Made by a program: the position numbers and the translations under genes. Below the pieces are notes generated by a model. That model saw nothing but the letters and a program-made list of their open reading frames with translations. It did no database searches and had not been told where the DNA came from. Below are positions 12,291 through 23,252 of a DNA stretch of 64,000 nt, piece by piece; within the stretch, counting starts at the first letter, position 1, and each line of letters begins with the position of its first letter. The DNA comes from Capra hircus. Lineage: Eukaryota; Chordata; Mammalia; Artiodactyla; Bovidae. Where the stretch lies: NCBI RefSeq assembly GCF_001704415.2, contig NC_030819.1, forward strand, positions 36,574,575 through 36,638,574, in the 5' to 3' direction.

Positions 12291-12355
12291 TTGGGTTGAT
12301 CAAAAAGTTTGTTTAGGTTTTTCCATAAGGTGTTATGAACTTTAGGCCAATCCAG
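12291..12355. mobile_element. Mariner-like MITE
   Basis: A 65-bp element with imperfect terminal inverted repeats (left ttgggttgatcaaaaagttt; right end ...gaactttaggccaatccag) flanked by TA on both sides (12289-12290, 12356-12357), the Tc1/mariner target duplication. Terminal sequence matches the mariner-derived MITEs abundant in ruminants. Confidence 0.8.
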
Positions 12356-12357
12356 TA

Positions 12358-12907
12358 TTTTCTATAGCTGCATGTTCAATATGGTAGCCAATAACCACAG
12401 ATGACAGTTTAACACTTGAAATAAGGCTAATCTGAATTGAAATGTGTCCTAAGTATGAAATATGTAGGCAATTTTGAAGACTTAGTATGGAAAATGAATT
12501 TTATCTTGACTACATATCAGAATAATAATTTTTGGATATATTTAGTTAAATGAAGCATATTATTAAGGTTAAAAAATCAGTCCTATGGATTTTAATTCTA
12601 AGCACCTACTGTCTTAGAAGATTTACCCAGGCCAACAGTGAGATTGCACTATAGGAACTGTATTGCCTTTTCTGAAAGTTTAGAATTCTGTATATCTCTT
12701 TGAGGGCCAAGACCTAGCAATCTCATATCTCCAGATTCTAGAATAGTGACTGACATATAACAGACTCAAAAAATTTAAATAACTGATTAATTAAATAATT
12801 AAAGACCTTCTGAAAATGTCCAGGAAATATGTTTCTTCTACCTCATGGACTTCTGAGTTCAGCTTTGACCATGACTCTCTTGGCCCATATTGTCAATGGC
12901 TGGCTAA
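12358..12907. other. Unassigned stretch
   Basis: Contains a short MIR-like 3' end around 12735-12790 but nothing else recognisable. Confidence 0.4.
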
Positions 12908-13082
12908 GATAGACGGGTGGGTAGCAGAATGGATGGGTGGGCAGGAGAATGGGTGAGTGGGTGGGTGGATGAATGGGTGGGAGGATGAATGAATGCATAG
13001 GGTGATGGATGAAGGGATGGATGGTGGGTCAATGAATGAATGGATGGGTGAGTGGATGAATGGGTGGATAGATAGACAGGAA
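12908..13082. repeat. GGGT/GGAT/GAAT minisatellite
   Basis: About 175 bp of irregular 4-bp units (gggt, ggat, gaat) forming longer phrases such as atgggtgggtggatgaatgg. Strong G/T versus A/C strand bias. Confidence 0.9.
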
Positions 13083-13388
13083 GATAAAAAACATGGATTA
13101 TGGGATCTTTTAAAAATGTTGATTATGAATTTCTAGGGACATCTAGAAATATATATAGCCTTGTACTTTCCATAGGCAAACAAAATAAAGTGGTTTTCAC
13201 CTTTCTTATCTTCGGGTCTTCTCATTTCAATATGAATTAAAGAAAGTTAGGTATGATTACTACTATAGCTATTGATTGGTTTCCTAATTGACTACCTGGT
13301 GACTGTATACATTTTCCTACATCCTTGGCATTCCTGATTCACTTTTCCCACATTATTTTCCTCTGTAACTCATGTCTACATTTTATTT

Positions 13389-13525
13389 GCATATATATAT
13401 ATATACACATTTATATTATAAATATATACATTTATATATCTATATATATGTGTGTGTGTGTGTATATTACATATATATATATCTGTGTGTGTGAAAAAAT
13501 ATATATGTATATGTGTGTGTTTGTT
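13389..13525. repeat. TA/TG microsatellite
   Basis: Alternating purine-pyrimidine tract of TA and TG blocks. It produces a spurious low-complexity open frame. Confidence 0.88.
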
Positions 13526-13596
13526 GTACTTCTTTCCTTACTAAGTTCCCAAAGGCAGGGGCTGTTTTGTTCCTTGTGGAGCCTGGTAGAGGGCTA

Positions 13597-14782
13597 TTTT
13601 GTTTCAGTTCAGTTAAGTTGTTCAGTTATGTCTGACTCTTTGTGACCCCAGGGACTGAAGCATGCCAGGCTTCCTTGTCCATCACCAACACCCAGAGCTT
13701 GTTCAAGCTCATGTCCATCAATCTGGTAATGCCATCCAACCATTTCAATCTTTGTTGTGCCCTTCTCCTGTCTTCAATCTTTCCCAGCATCAGAGTCTTT
13801 TCCAGTGAGTCAGTTCTTCTCATCAGGTGGCCAAACTATTGGAGCTTCAGCTTCTGCATCAGTCCTTCAAACAAATATTCAGGGTTGATCTCCTTTAGGA
13901 TGGACTGGTTGGAACTCCTTGCAGTCCAAGGGACTCTCAAGAGTCTTCTCCAACATCATAGTTCAAAAGCCTCAGTTCTTTGGTGCTCAGCTTTCTGTAT
14001 AGTCCAATTCTCACATCCATACATGACTACTGGAAAAAGAATAGCTTTGACTAGACAGACCTTTGTTGGCAAAGTAATGTCTGCTTTTTAATAAGCTGTC
14101 TATGTTTGTCATAGCTTTCCTTCCAAGGAGCAAACTTCTTTTAACTTCATGGCTGCAGTCACCACCTTCAGTACTTTTGGAGCCCAAGAAAATAAAGTCT
14201 GTCACTGTTTCCATTGTTTCCCCATCTATTTATCATGAAGTGATGGGACTGGATGCCATGATCTTAGTTTTTGGAATGTTGAGTTTTAAGCCAACTTTTT
14301 CACTCTTCTTTCACTTTCATCAAGAGGCTCTTTAGTTCCTCTTCACTTTCTGCCATAAGGGTGGTATCATCTGCATATATGAGGTTATTGATATTTCTCC
14401 TGGCAATCTTGATTCCACCTTCATCCAGCCTGGCATTTTGCATGATGTACTCTGTGTATAAGTTAAATAAGCAGGTTGACAATACACAGCCTTGATTTTT
14501 GGAACCAGTCCATTGTTCCGTGCCCAGTTCTAACTGTTGCTTCTTGACCTGCATACCGATTTCTCAGGAGGCAGGTCAAGTGGCCTGGTATCCCCATCTC
14601 TAAGAATTTTCCACAGTTTGTTGTGATCTACACAGTCAAAGGCTTTAACATAATCAATAAAGCAGAAATAGATGTTTTCCTGGAATTCTCTTGCTTCTTC
14701 TATGATCCAACGGATATTGACAATTTGAACTCTGGTTCCTCTGCCTTTTCTAAATCCAGCTTGAACACCTGGAAGTTCATGG
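13597..14782 (-). mobile_element. BovB LINE, 3' half of a twin-primed insertion
   Basis: Antisense BovB from its 3' end (tttcagttcagttaagttgt) back to the RT region just after the R-K-G-R-G motif. RT remnants are readable on the minus strand, with an intact YADD at about 14375-14386. It joins head-to-head with a sense BovB segment at about 14783. The 9-bp direct repeat agagggcta occurs just outside this segment (13588-13596) and just outside the sense segment (15862-15870), so both belong to one insertion whose 5' part is inverted. Confidence 0.92.
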
Positions 14783-14822
14783 ACTAATATCCAAAAAAAA
14801 AAAAATGTTCTTTTCATCATAG

Positions 14823-15092
14823 TGGAGAAGGAAATGGCAACCCACTCCAGTGCTCTTGCCTGGAAAATTCCATGGACTGAGCCTTGTAGGCTGCAGTCCG
14901 TGGGGTTGCAAAAAGTCGGCTGAGCAACTTTTTATTTTTACTTACTAGTATACTATTATGGAGAAGGAACTGGCAATCCACTCCAGTATTCCTGCCTAGA
15001 GAATCCTGTGGACGGTGCAGCCTGGTGGGCTACTGTCCATAGGGTTGCACAGAGTCGGACATGACTGAAGCGACTTAGCCTGTGTGCATGCG
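14823..15092 (+). mobile_element. Bov-A2 SINE dimer nested in BovB, with TSD
   Basis: Two BovA monomers (tggagaaggaaatggcaacc at 14823; atggagaaggaactggcaat at about 14958) joined by an A/T-rich linker and ending gcgacttagcc plus a short tail. The 11-bp TSD tttcatcatag occurs at 14812-14822 and 15093-15103, and restores a continuous BovB when collapsed. Confidence 0.93.
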
Positions 15093-15484
15093 TTTCATCA
15101 TAGGGGACTGGAATGCAAAAGTAGAAAGTCAAGAGATACCTGGAGTAACAGGTAAATTTGGCCTTGGAGTGCAAAATGAAGCAGGGCAAAGGCTAACAGT
15201 TTTGTCAAGAAAACACACTGGTAATAGCAAACACCCTCTTCCAACCACACAAGAGAAGACTCTACACATGGACATCACCAGATAGTCAGTACTGAAATGA
15301 TCAATTACATTCTTTGCAGCCAAAGATGGAGAATCTCTATACAGTCAGCAAAAACAAGACCAGGAGCTGACTGTGGCTGAGATAATGAACGCCTTATTGC
15401 AAAATTCAGACTTAAATTGAAGAAAGTACAGAAAACACTAGACCATTCAGGTATGACCTAAATCAAATCCCTTGCGATTATACA

Positions 15485-15763
15485 GTGGAAATGACAAAGA
15501 GCTTCAAAGAATTAGATCTGATATACAGAGTGCCTGAAGAACTATTGATGGAGGTTTATGATACTGTACAGGAAGCAGTGATCAAGACGATCCTCAAGAA
15601 AAAGAAATGCAAAAAGGCAAAATGGTTGTCTGAGGAGGCCTTACAAATAGCTGAGAAAAGAGAAGCTAAAGGCAAAGGAGAAAAGGAAGCATATACCCAT
15701 TTGAATGCAGAGTTCCAAAGAATAGTAAATAGAGATAAGAAAGCCTTCCTATGTGATCAATAG
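15485..15763 (+). pseudogene. BovB ORF remnant (endonuclease-RT linker)
   Basis: The 92-codon frame shows the Lys/Glu-rich linker of the BovB polyprotein (FKELDLIYRVPEELL, KKKKCKKAKWLSEEALQ). It has neither endonuclease catalytic residues nor RT motifs. It belongs to the inverted half of the 13.6-15.9 kb insertion. Confidence 0.8.
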
Positions 15764-15870
15764 AGATCTCTTCAAGAAAATTAGAGATCTCTTCAAGAAA
15801 ATCAGAGATACCAAGGGAGCATTTCATACAAAGATGGGCACAATAAAGGACAGAAATGGTCAGAGGGCTA

Positions 15871-16360
15871 ATGGTCAACATTTATTTGTTGAATGAATCA
15901 ATAAATGAAGATTAAAATGAGTGCATGTTCAGCATCTTTGTGAGCAGTTTCAGAAAGAATTGTAAGAGTTATTCCTTGCCCACAAATACAATACCAGACA
16001 TGGAGTGTGACCAGTAAAGAAACATAAAAAAGGACACGGAAAAATGAAGAGAAACAAAAACCCTAGATAAACTATAATTTAATTAAAAAGAGAAAGATAG
16101 AAATGAATTATTTTGTCTCAAGAGTAATAACATCAGAACCATAGACTCTTCTAATGCTGTATGTTGCTGCATAAAGTTCTGCATGTAGTAAGTATAAGGA
16201 AAATTTTCATAGTGGTTTATTGAATATAGAGAGTTAGTGAATATACAACTGTATTTTTATCACACTGTAATGCAAAGCTTTTTGCATAAATAAATGCCAA
16301 ATACCAAGAATGTGAGGCCTATTATAAATGATTCCAGCCTCTGTAGGCATAAACTGAGGC
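15871..16360. other. Unassigned stretch
   Basis: AT-rich unique DNA. No repeat or gene recognised. Confidence 0.45.
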
Positions 16361-16470
16361 GCTGTTGTTATTTAGTCACTAAGTCATGTCCAGCTCTTTT
16401 GCAACTCCATGGACTGTAGCCTATCAGGCTCCTCTGTCTGTGGGATTTCCTAGGCAAGAATACTGGAGTG
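16361..16470 (-). mobile_element. BovA/BovB-tail monomer (antisense)
   Basis: gttgttatttagtcactaag, gactgtagcctatcaggctc, aggcaagaatactggagtga. It stops abruptly at the start of the next SINE in the same orientation. Confidence 0.85.
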
Positions 16471-16473
16471 AGG

Positions 16474-16710
16474 GATAGTCACTCAGATGTGTCCAGCCCT
16501 TTGCAACCCCATGGACTGTAACCTGCCAGGCTCCTCTGTCCATAAGATTCTCCAGGTAAGAATACTGGAGTGGGTTGCCTTGTCCTTCTCCAGAGAATCT
16601 TGGAATGGGTTGCCATTTCTTTTTCCAGGAGATCTTCTCGACTCAGGATCAAACTTAAATCTCCTGCATTGGCAGGTAGATTATTTACCACTGAGCCACC
16701 AGGGAAGACC
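16474..16710 (-). mobile_element. Bov-tA SINE (antisense)
   Basis: Second antisense SINE in tandem: gtcactcagatgtgtccagc through tgagccaccagggaagacc. The BovA part contains a local duplication (tggaatgggttgccatttct repeats the preceding ctggagtgggttgcc phrase). Confidence 0.9.
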
Positions 16711-17164
16711 AAGCTGAGAGGAGACAGAGTTAAAAGCAAGCAACTGACTTACATAACCTGGTTTGTAGCCAGAATGGAATTAGATGAATATTGAAAAGAA
16801 AGTACACCTTTACTTTCACCAGCGTGTGTTTATGGTCATTTCAGAATCTGAATTTTTAAGAATAATGGTTTTCACATCTGTCTTTCCTCATTGTCTTTAC
16901 TCTATGTCCATTGCATTTTTCCTGCAGAAGTCTCAATTTTCTACACAGTTTATCATATTTGTGAGAAACAAAGCAGAAACAAAGACTTGAAAAAGATGTG
17001 TCTAAGCTGAAAGGGCGAAGATGCAGATATGAGCTTGAGAATAGTGTTTTCCATTCCCAAAGGCAAGGCACACCTGGGGCCAGAAGAAGAGGAGGAGAAA
17101 TGTACTCACCATAGGGAGAAGGGAGCAGATAGAACATGATTCCCCACAATAGGAGGAAAAGAAA

Positions 17165-17166
<2 letters not shown>

Positions 17167-17190
<24 letters not shown>
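17167..17190. repeat. Poly(T) tract
   Basis: 24 consecutive T. It may be the A-tail of an antisense retroelement whose body is not recognisable. Confidence 0.9.
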
Positions 17191-17195
<5 letters not shown>

Positions 17196-17353
17196 ATAGA
17201 TACACGAGCAGAGTAGGAAGGACTTGGGACCAAAACTGTAAAATTGAAGGAAGTTGAACAAAATAGTTACAATGTTGGGGCTCATACTTGGATGAGGGTA
17301 TATCCCTGGGGCCTGGTATGATAGTGAGAAAACACTAAAGAGAAAGCTACCTC

Positions 17354-17355
<2 letters not shown>

Positions 17356-17391
<36 letters not shown>
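17356..17391. repeat. (GA)n microsatellite
   Basis: 18 perfect GA units, a homopurine tract. Confidence 0.95.
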
Positions 17392-17393
<2 letters not shown>

Positions 17394-17682
17394 TTTGCTT
17401 TATTGTATGAAACTGTTGGCTCTTATATTTTTGCACTTGGAGGACTCAACAAATATTTAGCAGACATCTTTTGAGCACACAGTCTCCTTAGAGCAGGGAT
17501 TTGGCAGAAATGAGATACAGTCCCTGAACTTGAGGAATTAAGTGAGTTCTAGGTTGTGGTATTTTTTTTTTTTTCATCTTACGATTTTAGACCATAGACC
17601 TCAAAATAAAGGAAGACTTTATCTAGCTCACAGTCTACTTAATGTCTCAAAATAAAAATAAAATAAAAGCCAACTGTCACAG

Positions 17683-17957
17683 CTGCTGCAGCTGCTAAGT
17701 TGCTTCAGTCATGTCTGACTCTGGGCGACCCCATAGACGGCAGCCCACCAGGCTCCCCTGTCCCTGGGGTTCTCCAGGCAAGAACACTGGAGTGGGTTGC
17801 CTTTTCCTTCTCCAATGCATGAAAGTGAAAACTGAAAGTGAAGTCTCCCAGTCATATCTGACTCTTCGAGACCCCATGGACTGCAGCTTACCAGGCTCCT
17901 TGATCCATGAGATTTTCCAGGCAAGAGTGCTGGAGTGAGTTGCCATTGCCTTCTCTG
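17683..17957 (-). mobile_element. Bov-A2 SINE dimer (antisense)
   Basis: Two antisense BovA monomers: gctgctaagttgcttcagtc ... cttttccttctccaatgcat, the gaaagtgaaaactgaaagtg linker, then a second monomer ending gttgccattgccttctctg. This is the typical full Bov-A2 layout. Confidence 0.95.
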
Positions 17958-18227
17958 CAACCCTCACAGACATTGTTGTAAATCACAGGAATGGTCTGTA
18001 AAGCATGCTTTCTGTGACTCTTTCTGTTTTTGCTGATCTGAACTATACAATCAGTTGTAACTTGGTGGTAAGCAGGATCATCACCTATTTAAAAAAAAAA
18101 AACTATTATTTTTCTAGATACAGGGAAGTAGAAAATGATAAAAGATAGTCCTTAAAGAGCACGTATTTAATAGAAAGCAATATGAGGTTAGCAGATGGCC
18201 AGATTTCTCAATAAAACAGATACGCAC

Positions 18228-18452
18228 GGGCTTCTCACATGGTGCTAACGATAAAGAACCTGCCTGCCAGTGTAGGAGTCACAGGAAATGCAGATTTGAT
18301 CCCTGCGTTTGGAAGATCTCCTGGAGGAGGATATGGCAACCCACCCAGTCCAGTATTCTTGCCTGGAGAATCCCATGGACAGAGGAGCCTGGCAAGCTAC
18401 AGTTCCTGGGTTTCAAAGAATCTGACCAACTGAAGCAACTGAGCACAGAGAT
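18228..18452 (+). mobile_element. Bov-tA SINE
   Basis: Head gggcttctcacatggtgcta, body agatttgatccctgcgtttg, tail ggagaatcccatggacagag, ending actgaagcaactgagcac. Confidence 0.92.
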
Positions 18453-18889
18453 ATGTGTATACTAATTAGATTTGGTATGGAATGACATAATGATGAGAAA
18501 AACAAACTCAGAAAAAGGAGAAACAGAAACTTACAGCTGTAACTATGTGTAATGGCATAATACTATTATTTCCACTCCGAATTTAGATTTAATTCTGATT
18601 ATGTTTATTAAATTCCTGCAAATATGTGACTTGTCAACTAAGTAAAAAATCCAGTCACAATCTTCATGAAACTTCTACTCTTGTCACTTATTTATCAAAA
18701 AGACCAGGGATGGGAAAATACATTTTGTATTAAGAGGGGAAGATGTTAGAGTGATAAAGAGAAAACAGGGCTTTCACATAGATTCTTTTTTTTAAGTTTA
18801 GTAAATAATTATATTGAGGTTGACATAGTGTTTTCATTTCTTGAAATACTTCTTTTAATAATTCATTTGATAGGGAGAGATCTAGAAAT
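18453..18889. other. Unassigned stretch
   Basis: No repeat or gene recognised. Confidence 0.45.
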
Positions 18890-19097
18890 GAGGGTAGGAT
18901 TTTGAACCCCAGCTCTGTCACTTGGTTGGCCAGGGTAAAATTATTTAAAACCTCTGAACATCATTTTCTTTTCCTATTAAGTGGAGTATAATATTAAGCA
19001 TAGTATTATCATGAGGATTCAAGGGAACAGTTTTTATTAGGTGCTTAGTATAGAGTTAGTCTTCAGTACATGTCAGATACTATTCTCATTGTTATTA
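18890..19097 (+). mobile_element. MIR SINE (ancient)
   Basis: Diverged MIR pattern: ttttgaaccccagctctgtcacttggttgg, aaacctctgaacatcatttt, attatcatgaggattcaagg, ttaggtgcttagtatagagt. Confidence 0.7.
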
Positions 19098-19133
19098 TCA
19101 CCATCACCACCACCACCACCATCATCTTCCTCC
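19098..19133. repeat. CAC/CAT triplet repeat
   Basis: Short imperfect (CAC/CAT)n followed by TTCCTCCTC at the end of the MIR. Confidence 0.85.
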
Positions 19134-19409
19134 TCAATATTATTGGGATATATGGGGATTATAGTAGATAAAAAATACAATGTCCTTGGCATCTAGTGGC
19201 AATTTGTGAATGGTAAAAATACTATTTATACAACATATATCTTTATTTGTTATCGGTACAGTTCTATGGGCAGATATTCTTACTCCCAGCTGCAAATAGG
19301 AAAATGAAGAAAAATGATTTGCTAACAGCCAAAGAGAATGAACAGTGACCCTGTGTAGATGAGACACACTCATGGTTAGGACTGTGAGCTCTAAGTCATA
19401 TTGAAAGGT

Positions 19410-19633
19410 GAAAGTGAAAGGTGAAAGCATTAGTCACTCAGTCGTGTTTGATGCTTTGTGACCTCACAGACTATAGCCTGCAAGGTTCCTCTGTCCATGG
19501 GATTCTCCAGGCAAGAATACTGAAGTGGGTTGTCATTCTCTTATGGAGGGGATATTTCTGACCCAGGGATTGAACCCAGGTCTCCCGCATTGCAGGTAGA
19601 TTCTTTACCATTTGAGCCAGCAGGGAAACCCCA
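19410..19633 (-). mobile_element. Bov-tA SINE (antisense)
   Basis: Tail gtgaaaggtgaaagcattag, BovA body, antisense head ending gagccagcagggaaacccc. Confidence 0.93.
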
Positions 19634-19667
19634 CTAAGTCAGACTAGTTGGCTTTAATCCCTAACTT

Positions 19668-19880
19668 GGGCTTCCCTGGTGCTAAGTGGTTACAAATCTG
19701 CAGGAGATGCAGAGACTCGTGTTCAATCCCTGGGTCAGGAAGATCCCCTGGAGAAGGAAATGGCAACCCACTCCAGTACTCTTGCCCAGAAAATTCCTTG
19801 GACAGAGGAGCCTGGTGGGCTATAGTCCATGGGGTCGCAAAAGAGTCAAACAAGACTAAGCGACCAAACAACAGCAACAA
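19668..19880 (+). mobile_element. Bov-tA SINE with TSD
   Basis: gggcttccctggtgctaagt head, BovA tail, ending aacaacagcaac. A 12-bp TSD with one mismatch: aatccctaactt at 19656-19667, aatccctgactt at 19881-19892. It lies 35 bp from an opposite-strand Bov-tA, giving a long inverted repeat. Confidence 0.93.
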
Positions 19881-19892
19881 AATCCCTGACTT

Positions 19893-20479
19893 AACCACTT
19901 TGCCACTTTAGGGAAGTCACTTACCTCTGTATCTTCATTGTTCTCCATCTTTAAAGTGAAATTAATGTTGATGGCCACCTTTCAGCATCATCCCATACCA
20001 GTAGCCTATGCTTTTGGTCACTATGCAGAGATATTCACTGTTTACCGCATACCCATGTACTGCCCCACATTTCATGGACATTTTCAGTTAGGGCATGTGG
20101 GGGCTATATCTGACCAAATGGTTGTAAGAGCGTTGTCAGTTCTGGATCAGAGCATTTGTGAACTGGTAGGAGGCTCTTCCCATTTCTCTCCTCCTACAGA
20201 GGTGAGCTGGGATTCAAAAACCTACTCTCCTTTCTACCGCATTGCTCTGCTCCCTAATGAGTTCCTATAAGTATTTAAAAAATAAAGATACTGTCAATTC
20301 AATATCATTACTTATGAAACTTTAAAATTTCTGGTAGAAGTTCTATTTTCTCTTTATCCTGCTCTAATATTTTCCCCTTTTATTGCACAATGAGTTGTCT
20401 CAAACTTTGTGGGGGGGGGTTGATAAATAAATAACAGTTATTAACTATAACTGTGTTTTCAATTACATGTTGATATGAC
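19893..20479. other. Unassigned stretch with a 110-codon open frame
   Basis: The frame at 19938-20270 (+) shows no family motif, signal peptide or repeat. I do not call it a gene. Confidence 0.4.
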
Positions 20480-20660
20480 AGTTTCACAGATCAAGATGGC
20501 CTGGACAGCTGAGTCACTTCATGGAGGGCGGTTTCCTTGGGAAGACACTGACCAGTATTAGAATTCCCCTGGGCAAGAAATAAAACTTTTGTTGTATAAA
20601 GTCACTGAGCTTCTTTGTTTGCATTTTTATAACAGCATAGCCCAAACTGTACTGACTGTA
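20480..20660 (+). repeat. MaLR (MLT1/MST-like) LTR 3' part
   Basis: The series ggcctggacagctgagtcac, gcaagaaataaaacttttgt, cactgagcttctttgtttgc, acagcatagcccaaactgta matches the 3' portion of MaLR LTRs, including the aataaa polyadenylation signal near 20579. Confidence 0.6.
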
Positions 20661-22949
20661 CAACCATGAAATAGTTCCAGATCTAAAGTCCACCTCTAGT
20701 ATGTGTATAGGGAGCTCAGAGTAATATTAGGAATATCTTTGAATGAATTATAGTCCTAAGACTATCGGAAAAGATCAGGAAAAGTTGTATTTCTTCCTCT
20801 TCGTATTTAACGCTAGCCCCAAATTCTTTCCAGGCGTAGCACGCTGAAATTGATGGCTACAATACCAACATGCTGTTGATAATATGGAATCTGTGATTTT
20901 TTTAGGTCTATTTCCCTTCATCATCTCTTAGCCAGAAAGCCAGAATTAAAGACTAAGTCTTTCCAGCAGTCAAAAGCAGGTAGGTCATCTTGGGAGAAGG
21001 AAGAGGGGATATACATACAAATTAGATATGGTTATTCAGTTCCATAAAATGGTCCTTGATTACTTTCAAAACTCAAGTAATTATGGTGTCTTGCATGTAA
21101 TAGTACTCAATAAACGTCTGATGATGATAGCTATGCTGTTGGGAAAGCATGGTCCAAAACCACTTAGGAATCTGGAAATACCAGAGCTTCTTAGGAAACA
21201 AGAATAAAGGCAATTAATTAAAATGTTTATTGGACATAAGAGCCTTCATTATGTTATTCATTAAGATTTAAAGCTCTATTATTCTTTGATTTTAATCTGG
21301 GTTTTCCAACCCCACAAGAAATTTCCTGTTTATCAAAAGACCATGTTAAAAAAAACTAAGAATATGATCCAGAGAGCCCAGAGGACATTACATTATGATT
21401 TGCAGAAAATTCAGAATGCAAATTTCTGACTGCATTTCTTGAATTCTGTCAAAACATTCTATTTGTTAGCCTCCAAAAAGAAACAAATGGAACAATATCT
21501 CAAAGATTCTGGAATGTAGCAGAAGTGCAAGCAAATGTATAGTAGAGTTTCTCAGCACAGAGCTGTCTTTTCCTGGCAGGGCATCATTGAGTATGTGACA
21601 ACATGAATCTATGCTTCAAATAAGAGCAATCAGTTTTTAAGGGGAAAAGTTCAGGGTGATTCCTGGATGCTTCTTGCGTTTTGTACTAACGGACATCACT
21701 GAGACACTAATCATCTGTTGACCTATTTACCAAATATATGAACTACAAAGGTTCAAGTATAAAAAGACACTAGGAATTTTAAAAGCTGCCTCAGATAAAT
21801 CATGAAAATTGGTACATACACAAAAGCAAACAGCTGTTGTTTTCCAATAAGCATTTTCCATTCTAAAAATGAGTGAAGAGATTTCTCCCTGAAAGAAACA
21901 AAACAGAACATAAAACTATGTGGATTAAGAAGATTCACTTATCCACCCTCTAAAACATCTTAAACTGTAGTTTAGCTTCATTTGATACAATTTCCTAAAT
22001 CTCTTATGGATGATACAGTTTCATTATGCAAATGGTTTTGTTGAAGTATTTATTTTATAAAGCAGCCCGGGGCTAAAACTCCCCACTGAGCCTTTTCTTT
22101 AGGTTCCCAAAGAGACTCTCTTTCCATGAAATGCCAGGCCGTGAAACACTGTTTTGGCTGTGATGTGTATGAGATGGGGGCTGAATATGGGATAAATATT
22201 CAATAAAGGGTCCAGAGGGAACCACCATAGCTCAAAGCATGTATCTGTTGATCCACAGGACTCAGCATTATCTAACTGATCATGGTTTCCTGAGTGAGGA
22301 GTCTTATTAGAATGACAAATGGGTGTTCCAGGGAAATGGCCACGGCCAGCATTATTTTAACTACTTTGGAGCCATCTCTACCACCGGACACTTGTTAAAA
22401 GTTTACTGACAGTATACCTTCCAGGGGCCAGATGGTGGGGGACATTACTCAACCTGCAGATATGGCTTTCTGGTGTCAGAGATTATCTTTGCACCTTGAG
22501 GAGTCAGGGAACACAGGGAACAGGGTGGGCATAATCTGGTGTTAATATACTGGTTCTTTTTTTGTTATCTGTATCAGTTTATCAGTGGGTTAGCAGAATC
22601 TGCAGCTATATGTCTGACATAGCCTATATTTTATATGTTAAGTACTACAAATCAGCTGTTAGGCACTGATGAATTCCTCTTTGAGGCATCCTTCTCTAAG
22701 CCAGGGCAGTGGGAAATTGGCCGTCTCTTTCATTAGTGTCCCATAATATTTATGATGCTGTTGTTGACACATGGAGATACAATTTACATCTCTGCGTAGT
22801 GAGTTATAAGGCAAGACAGACATAAGCTTCATAATGGGGGATTGAGGAAAAAGAAGGTTTGATTGTGATTACAATATAACCACTTCATATAGGAAGTTAG
22901 CAACACCAAACTGGGAAATTTTTAAACCTATAGAAAAATGCCAGTTAGA
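20661..22949. other. Unassigned, mostly unique DNA
   Basis: A MIR-like 3' end (catgtaatagtactcaataaac) sits near 21090-21116. Otherwise no repeat or gene is recognised in 2.3 kb. Confidence 0.5.
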
Positions 22950-23252
22950 GTGTAGTTTTAGAGAAACAGACTCACAGACAGAGAGAGCAAACTTGTGGTT
23001 GCCAAGGGAGAAGGGAGGTGGGGGAGAGATGGAGAGAGAGTTTGGTGTTAGTAGATGCAAACTATTATATATTTACTGGATAAACAACGAGGTCCTATTG
23101 TATAGCACAGGGAATTATATTCAATATCCTGTGATAAACCATAACAGAAAAGAGTATAAAAAAGAATGTGTACCTATGTATAACTGAATCCCTCTGCTAT
23201 ACAGCAGAAATTAACACAACATTGTAAACCAACTATGCTTCAATTTAAGAAA
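22950..23252 (+). mobile_element. Old L1 3' UTR
   Basis: Shows the L1 3'-end series gagaaacagactcacagaca, ttgtggttgccaagggagaa, gtcctattgtatagcacagg, ctatacagcagaaattaaca, acattgtaaaccaactatgc, then an A-rich tail. Only about 300 bp of 3' UTR is present. A more diverged copy lies at 55557-55765. Confidence 0.85.

Larger units (their letters stand above)
14783..15861 (+). mobile_element. BovB LINE, inverted 5' half of the same insertion
   Basis: Sense BovB endonuclease-to-RT-linker region: ggggactggaatgcaaaagt at 15103-15122, the LKEVRDTVQEA-like block near 15550, ending at ggacagaaatgg (15848-15859). It is interrupted by a Bov-A2 at 14823-15092. About 400 bp of element between the end of this segment and the start of the antisense half are missing, as expected at a twin-priming junction. 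A 21-bp tandem duplication lies at 15761-15802. Confidence 0.9.
16711..17682. other. Unassigned stretch with simple repeats
   Basis: No gene or interspersed repeat recognised apart from the poly(T) at 17167-17190, the GA tract at 17356-17391 and a short T run near 17563-17575. Confidence 0.5.

Noticed and set aside
12908..13082. CRISPR array or telomere-like tract
   Set aside because: Units are irregular 4-bp phrases without spacers and without the TTAGGG unit. It is an ordinary minisatellite.
13325..13645. 106-codon open frame
   Set aside because: Mostly low-complexity Tyr/Ile/Val from the TA/TG microsatellite, ending in BovB tail sequence.
19938..20270. 110-codon open frame with Phe/His-rich content
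   Set aside because: No family motif, no splice or promoter context, and length near what chance gives in 64 kb.
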